Shown here piece by piece: positions 59,927 through 64,000 of a stretch of DNA of 64,000 nucleotides. The DNA lies in the NCBI GenBank assembly GCA_016717165.1, contig JADKGA010000003.1, positions 558,001 through 622,000 on the forward strand, given 5' to 3'. This stretch comes from Candidatus Lutibacillus vidarii. Lineage in GTDB: Bacteria > Actinomycetota > Actinomycetes > Actinomycetales > Dermatophilaceae. A model generated the notes under the pieces. The model was not told the DNA's origin and searched no databases. It saw only the letters and a program-made list of their open reading frames with translations. The first letter of the stretch is position 1. Every line of letters starts with the position of its first letter. The position numbers were made by a program, and so were the translations under genes.

Positions 59927-60082
59927 ATGCTCGTCACTTTCCTGTTGGTCGCACTCGGCCTGTTCGCGCTGTCGTCCCTCGTCTGGTTCGTCATTGTCGA
60001 GTTTGTCGCCCACAAGAGGCCCGATGCGCAGACGGCGGACCCGACGCCGGACTACGCCGAGCTCGCGCAAGACCACCCCTGA
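59927..60082 (+). CDS. 51-residue single-span membrane protein
   Basis: MLVTFLLVALGLFALSSLVW begins one hydrophobic helix (residues 2-27), followed by a charged cytoplasmic tail KRPDAQTADPTPDYAELAQD. GGAAGGA 10 nt upstream is a good ribosome site. Frame and codon use look genuinely coding. The function is unknown; it could be a small membrane-complex subunit. Confidence 0.7.
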   Translation: MLVTFLLVALGLFALSSLVWFVIVEFVAHKRPDAQTADPTPDYAELAQDHP

Positions 60083-60115
60083 CCGACCGGCGTCGGCCGC
60101 ACTGAGCCGACGTCC

Positions 60116-61522
60116 TCAGCCCAGTGACGCCCCGGGAGCCCTGCCCGGGGCGTTGCTGTTCCGCTCCGGCGCGCCCGAGCCTGCACCGCCGGGCAGCTCC
60201 AGCCAGAAGGTCGCCCCCGCCCCGGGCGCCGACTGGACGCCATACCGTCCACCGTGCGCGGTGGCGATGGCGGCGACGATGGCCAGCCCGAGCCCGGTCC
60301 CGCCCAGCGCCCGCGAGCGGCTGCGGTCGACTCGGTAGAACCGCTCGAAGAGGTGCGGCAGGTGCTCGGCCGCGATGCCGGGGCCGGTGTCGGAGACCTC
60401 GACCCGGACCCAGCGCTCGCCTTGCCTCGTCGCGCGAACAGTCACGGCAGCTTCCTCCGGGGTATGCCGCACGGCGTTCGACGTCAGGGCGGTCACGGCC
60501 TGGAGGATCCGGTCCCGGTCCCCCGTGACGACCAGACCCTCCGACGCCACGAGCTCCACCCGCCGGCCCGGCTGCACCGCCCGGACGTCGGACACGACAT
60601 CGCGGAGCAGGCCAGGCAAGTCGACCTGCTCGGTGGGTGCGATCCCGCCGCTGTCGAGATCCGTCAGGGAGAGCAGGTCGGCGACGATCCGGGACATCCG
60701 GGTCGCCTCTCCCTGAATGCGGCGCATCGCGTCATCGGTCTCGTCCGCGGTCCGCGGACCTCCGGTCAGGTGGAGCGCGGAGTACCCCTGCAGGGTCGTC
60801 AGCGGCGTCCGCAGCTCGTGCGAGGCGTCGGCGACGAACCGGCGCAGCCGATCCTGGGCCGCCGCGGTGCTGTCGAGCATCGTGTTGATCGCGGCGCCCA
60901 GACGCGCGGCCTCGGTGCCGGGGGCGCCGGGCGCGACCCGTCGCGTCGTCGACCCGGCCGCGATCGCATCGGCCGTCTCGGTCATCGCGGCGATGGGCCG
61001 CAGGCCCAGCCGCACCACCCACCAGAGGACCAGACCGACGACGACTGCGACCGCCAGCGCTCCGAGCGCGAGGGTCCGAGCCAGCCGGACGACCGCCGCT
61101 TCGGCGCTGGCCGTCGACTTCGCGACGACGACCCGGGTGCCATTCGCCAGGTCGGTCGTGACCACCCGGACCCGGGCCGAGCGGCCGCTGACCGTGGGTC
61201 GCTCGACGGGTGTGGCGAGCAGCTCCGTCGCGGAAACGTCCGGGACGAGCGCCGGATCGCTGCTCGGGGCGACCACCGCGACGAGCGCGCCGGCTCGGGT
61301 GAACCGGCCGACATACACCTCGCTGAGCAGGTCCGGCAGGTCCCGCCCGGCGGCCAGCGTGAGCCCCTTGACCACCCGGGGGCCGCTCGCCAGGGCGACG
61401 ACCTCGTCATCGATCTGGCCGAGGAGGTACTGCCGCTGGAGAACCAGGACGCTCGCTCCGACGACCGTCAGGGTAAGGGCCAGACCGGCGAGGGCGAGGA
61501 GCAGGCGGCGGCGCAGCGTCAT
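60116..61522 (-). CDS. Sensor histidine kinase
   Basis: A 468-residue kinase: membrane segments at about 7-29 and 150-172 bracketing a ~120-residue extracytoplasmic sensor, HAMP (about 172-225), phosphoacceptor histidine in FVADASHELRTPLTTLQGY, N-box TALTSNAVRH, G-boxes DTGPGIA and GGTGLGLAIVAAI. The operon partner is the response regulator upstream (1-bp gap). Signal unknown. The TcrY/PrrB-like layout is common in actinobacteria. Confidence 0.92.
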   Translation of the reverse strand: MTLRRRLLLALAGLALTLTVVGASVLVLQRQYLLGQIDDEVVALASGPRVVKGLTLAAGRDLPDLLSEVYVGRFTRAGALVAVVAPSSDPALVPDVSATELLATPVERPTVSGRSARVRVVTTDLANGTRVVVAKSTASAEAAVVRLARTLALGALAVAVVVGLVLWWVVRLGLRPIAAMTETADAIAAGSTTRRVAPGAPGTEAARLGAAINTMLDSTAAAQDRLRRFVADASHELRTPLTTLQGYSALHLTGGPRTADETDDAMRRIQGEATRMSRIVADLLSLTDLDSGGIAPTEQVDLPGLLRDVVSDVRAVQPGRRVELVASEGLVVTGDRDRILQAVTALTSNAVRHTPEEAAVTVRATRQGERWVRVEVSDTGPGIAAEHLPHLFERFYRVDRSRSRALGGTGLGLAIVAAIATAHGGRYGVQSAPGAGATFWLELPGGAGSGAPERNSNAPGRAPGASLG

Positions 61523-61523
61523 C

Positions 61524-62246
61524 TCACGGCTCCCGGATGCTGTAGCCGACGCCGCGCACGGTATGGATGAGCTTGGGTCCGGTGGCGTCGACCTTCTTGC
61601 GCAGCGTGCTGACGAAGGACTCGATGATCGCCGACTCCCCGGCGAAGTCGTACTGCCAGACGTGGTCGAGGATCTGGGCCCTCGTGACGACCCGCTCGGC
61701 GTTGGCCATCAGGCACCGCAGCAAGGTGAACTCGGTTGCCGTGAGGTGCACCTCGGCTCCCCCGCGCCAGACCCGGTGCGCGTCCTCGTCGAGGACGAGA
61801 TCGGCGACCTGCAGGCGCCCGGCCGAGCCGGGCAGGACGCCCTGGCGCCGCAGCGCGACCTGGACCCGCGCCACCAGCTCCTCCAGGGCGAACGGCTTGA
61901 CGATGTAGTCGTCGCCGCCTGCGGTCAGACCCCGGACCCGGTCGACGGTCTGGGCGCGAGCGGTGAGGAAGAGCACCGGCGCCGACATGCCGCGGGCCCT
62001 GAGCCGGCGGAGCACCTCGAAACCGTCGAGGTCGGGCAGCATGACGTCGAGGATGACCGCGTCGTAGGAGTGGCCGGTGGCCGCCTCGAGGGCCTCGGCT
62101 CCGGTGCCGCGGGTGTGCACGGTCATCCCGGCGAGCTGCAGCGCCGACGCCACGAGGTAGGTGATGTTCTCCTCGTCATCGACGACCAGGACGCTCGGGC
62201 CTGCGCTCCGAAGGTTCGGGCTGGGGGTGTCGTCGGGGTTCGGCAT
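61524..62246 (-). CDS. OmpR-family response regulator
   Basis: A 240-residue regulator: receiver with VVDDEEN, phosphoacceptor in VILDVMLPDLDGFE, switch residues FLTARAQ and DYIVKPFALEEL; winged helix containing LTATEFTLLRCLMANAERVVTRAQILDHVWQYDFAGESAIIESFVSTLRKKVD. The start is ATG 62246, inside a GGTATGCC word and preceded by GGGAGGT. Divergent from the secreted repeat protein, which is a candidate target. A TTCCT-GG-AGGAA palindrome lies at 62278-62289. Confidence 0.93.
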   Translation of the reverse strand: MPNPDDTPSPNLRSAGPSVLVVDDEENITYLVASALQLAGMTVHTRGTGAEALEAATGHSYDAVILDVMLPDLDGFEVLRRLRARGMSAPVLFLTARAQTVDRVRGLTAGGDDYIVKPFALEELVARVQVALRRQGVLPGSAGRLQVADLVLDEDAHRVWRGGAEVHLTATEFTLLRCLMANAERVVTRAQILDHVWQYDFAGESAIIESFVSTLRKKVDATGPKLIHTVRGVGYSIREP

Positions 62247-62422
62247 ACCTCCCACGGTGGCAGACCCTCCGCCAACCTTCCTGGAGGAAACCTGCAGACT
62301 TGCCGAAGAGGTGGATCTCCAGCAAACCGCGAGGTCGTGTTGCGAACCGTTCCAGGCTGGGCGCACAGCCTGAGGTCATCAGGGACCACGATGTCCTCGA
62401 CGAATTCGACAAAGGAGCGACG

Positions 62423-62941
62423 ATGAAGACGATGCGGGTTGGGTTGGCGGTCGGTGGGCTTGCGGTGACGCTGCTCGCCGGTGGGGCGGCGGTCTCGGTA
62501 GCCGCGCCGCAGGGCAGCACCACCTTCTCGGCAGTCGGGTCCGACAGCGGGCTCGGCACCGGGCCTGCCGGCTCGGGGTTGGGCTGGCGCGGCACCGACC
62601 CGGGCGGCCAGGCGGGGGCGGCCCGCGACGGCAAGCTGGCGCGGCTGACCCCCGAGCAGCGCAGCTGCCTGCAGGCCAAGGGGCTCACCCGCCCGGTCGG
62701 TCCGCTCACGCTGGAGCAGCGGCGGACGCTGTGGGCCTCGGTCAAGACGGCGGCCGAGTCGTGCAATGTCACGCTGCCGAAGCGGGCCGGCCGCTGGCTG
62801 GAGCTGACCGACACTCAGCTGTCCTGTATGCAGAAGGCCGGGATCACCCGACCCCTCGGCCCGTTGACGCAGGCGCAGCGCACCGAGCTGCGGAGCGCCC
62901 TCAAGGCCGCGGCGACCTCCTGCGGGCTGCCCCTTCCGTAG
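62423..62941 (+). CDS. Secreted protein with two cysteine-containing repeats
   Basis: A 172-residue exported protein. A signal peptide (GLAVGGLAVTLLAGGAAVSVAAP, cleavage near 28) is followed by a Gly/Ser-rich linker and two ~45-residue helical repeats: LTPEQRSCLQAKGLTRPVGP...SCNVTLP and LTDTQLSCMQKAGITRPLGP...SCGLPLP. Each has two cysteines, so a disulfide per repeat is likely. ATG 62423 has AAAGGAG 7 nt upstream. Divergent from the response regulator. Unknown function. Confidence 0.8.
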   Translation: MKTMRVGLAVGGLAVTLLAGGAAVSVAAPQGSTTFSAVGSDSGLGTGPAGSGLGWRGTDPGGQAGAARDGKLARLTPEQRSCLQAKGLTRPVGPLTLEQRRTLWASVKTAAESCNVTLPKRAGRWLELTDTQLSCMQKAGITRPLGPLTQAQRTELRSALKAAATSCGLPLP

Positions 62942-62946
62942 CCCTT

Positions 62947-63018
62947 CCTGTGGACAACCCGCGAAGACACACCTTTAGAAGCGTTCTAAAGGTGTGTCTT
63001 TGCACGTTATCCACAGGG
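62947..63018. repeat. Palindromic repeat, copy 3, flanked by inverted DnaA-box-like sites
   Basis: Inner arms AAGACACACCTTTAGAA (62964-62980) and 62984-63000 pair perfectly around GCG. Outside them TGTGGACAA (62949-62957, TTGTCCACA on the other strand) and TTATCCACA (63007-63015) face each other, within CCTGTGG...CCACAGG. It lies between the convergent ends of the secreted protein gene and pntB. Confidence 0.88.
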
Positions 63019-63118
63019 AGTGGGGCGGGGGGCGACTGACCGGCCCCCTGCACCGGTCACTCAACGACTTAGACGCTGCAGGGGTCGACAAGGTTGTGTG
63101 AACGCCCGAACCAGTTGT

Positions 63119-64000
63119 TCACAGGGCCTTGATGATGTCCTCCACCCGGTCTCGGGCGTCACCGAAGAGCATCGCCGAGTTCTCCTTGAAGAACAGCGGG
63201 TTCTGCACCCCGGCATAGCCGGCGTTCATCGACCGCTTGAAGACGACGACACTCTTGGCCTCCCACACATGGAGCACCGGCATGCCGGCGATCGGTGACC
63301 CGGGCTCGTCGATCGCCGCGGGGTTGACCGTGTCGTTGGCGCCGATGACGAGGACGACGTCGGTGGACGGGAAGTCCTCGTTGATCTCGTCCATCTCCAG
63401 GACGATGTCGTAAGGCACCTTCGCCTCGGCGAGGAGCACGTTCATGTGCCCCGGCAGGCGACCAGCAACCGGGTGTATGCCGAAGCGGACCTCGACGCCC
63501 TTGTCCCGCAGCTTGCGGGTGAGATCGGCGACCGCGTGCTGCGCCTGAGCCGTGGCCATGCCGTACCCGGGGGTGATGATGACCGAGGAGGCGTCGGTGA
63601 GCAGCTCGGCGGTCTCCACCGCGGAGATCTCCCGGTGCTCGCCGTAGTCGGTGTCGCCCGAGGTGACCGCACCGTCGGAGCCGAAGCCACCGGCGATGAC
63701 CGACACGAAGGAGCGGTTCATCGCCCGGCACATGATGTACGACAGGTACGCACCGGAGGAGCCGACGAGCGCACCCGTCACGATGAGCAGGTCGTTGTTG
63801 AGCATGAAGCCGGAGGCAGCGGCGGCCCACCCGGAGTAGCTGTTGAGCATCGACACCACGACGGGCATGTCGCCGCCGCCGATCGAGGCGACGAGGTGCC
63901 ACCCGAAGGCCAGCGCGATCGCCGTCATCGCGGCGAGTATCCACAGCTGCGGACTGAGGATGAAGGCGATGAGCAGCCCGAAGGACACGACGACGGCGAG
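63119..64000 (-). CDS. pntB: NAD(P) transhydrogenase subunit beta, 5' end outside the window
   Basis: The C-terminal ~293 residues of PntB, the proton-translocating transhydrogenase subunit. Several membrane segments at the visible start are followed by the NADP(H)-binding domain III: GYGMATAQAQHAVADLTRKL, RFGIHPVAGRLPGHMNVLLAEA, VLVIGANDTVNPAA, GMPVLHVWEAKSVVVFKRSMNAGYAG and NPLFF. It makes NADPH from NADH using proton-motive force. The full protein is usually about 460 residues, so roughly the first 165 lie beyond base 64000. Confidence 0.95.
   Translation of the reverse strand, partial: LAVVVSFGLLIAFILSPQLWILAAMTAIALAFGWHLVASIGGGDMPVVVSMLNSYSGWAAAASGFMLNNDLLIVTGALVGSSGAYLSYIMCRAMNRSFVSVIAGGFGSDGAVTSGDTDYGEHREISAVETAELLTDASSVIITPGYGMATAQAQHAVADLTRKLRDKGVEVRFGIHPVAGRLPGHMNVLLAEAKVPYDIVLEMDEINEDFPSTDVVLVIGANDTVNPAAIDEPGSPIAGMPVLHVWEAKSVVVFKRSMNAGYAGVQNPLFFKENSAMLFGDARDRVEDIIKAL

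Noticed and set aside
62964..63000. The palindromes as ordinary transcription terminators
   Set aside because: Copy 1 lies between two start codons, and none is followed by a T-run; conserved flanking boxes are not explained by termination.
62947..63018. Chromosome-dimer dif site or replication origin
   Set aside because: No dif-like 28-mer and only two DnaA-like boxes; no dnaA, dnaN or gyrase genes nearby.

Overview
The window is high-GC DNA from an actinobacterium. Mycothiol genes (mshA, mshD, a mycothiol-dependent formaldehyde dehydrogenase), CarD, GlnR, SenX3/RegX3, an F420-type oxidoreductase, an HbhA-like protein and YbjN-gpmA-mshA synteny all point to Actinobacteria. Codon use and gene order suggest Micrococcales, probably Intrasporangiaceae (Janibacter/Tetrasphaera/Phycicoccus type). 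That family placement is inference; no rRNA is present.

Layout. 0-0.42 kb: gene-free repeats. 0.4-6.5 kb: formaldehyde detoxification operon (minus), small winged-helix regulator, carD-ispD-SDR-ispF operon (minus), lipoprotein. 6.5-12 kb: senX3-regX3 (minus) divergent from phoU, then gpmA, a YbjN protein and mshA (minus). 12-19.4 kb: methyltransferase, DUF2516, dtd, asparaginase, HbhA-like protein with its XRE regulator, BKACE enzyme, YgfZ, nitrobindin. 19.4-31.7 kb: membrane protein, MoaD-like carrier, glnR-mshD, ppk-mutT1, pstSCAB, and pitA with a DUF47/PhoU-like partner. 31.8-43.3 kb: hypothetical gene, PEBP lipoprotein, tRNA-Lys, HTH-TOBE regulator plus modABC, F420-type enzyme, a 0.77-kb repeat region, glutaryl-CoA dehydrogenase, a secreted Fn3 protein, a lipoprotein and a PHP protein. 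43.3-43.7 kb: tRNA-Glu, tRNA-Asp, tRNA-Phe and a terminator. 43.7-50.1 kb: an accessory region of broken insertion sequences (IS256, IS3, ISL3) with an intact two-recombinase Tn554-like unit nested inside the IS3 remnant. 50.1-64 kb: lipase, double-domain phosphofructokinase, lysR-MFS operon, secreted metalloprotease, CorA-like transporter, a two-component system beside a secreted repeat protein, and the 3' part of pntB.

The strongest functional theme is phosphate. A SenX3/RegX3/PhoU control module, PHO-box-like repeats in front of phoU and pstS, high-affinity Pst, low-affinity Pit, polyphosphate kinase and MutT1 all lie within 25 kb. Thiol and nitrogen control (mshA, mshD, glnR, mscR) and molybdate uptake are the other coherent themes.

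Three structures are not explained by the gene list. First, the 8-mer GGCATACC/GGTATGCC is strongly over-represented in all reading frames and often forces rare codons. Second, a long palindrome occurs in three intergenic copies, two flanked by DnaA-box-like sequences. Third, 28-bp tandem repeats related to each other occur at two loci 37 kb apart, one of them bounded by perfect 16-bp inverted repeats. Many genes also show a -10 hexamer 6-8 nt before the start codon, as expected for leaderless mRNAs; I used this to choose several starts.
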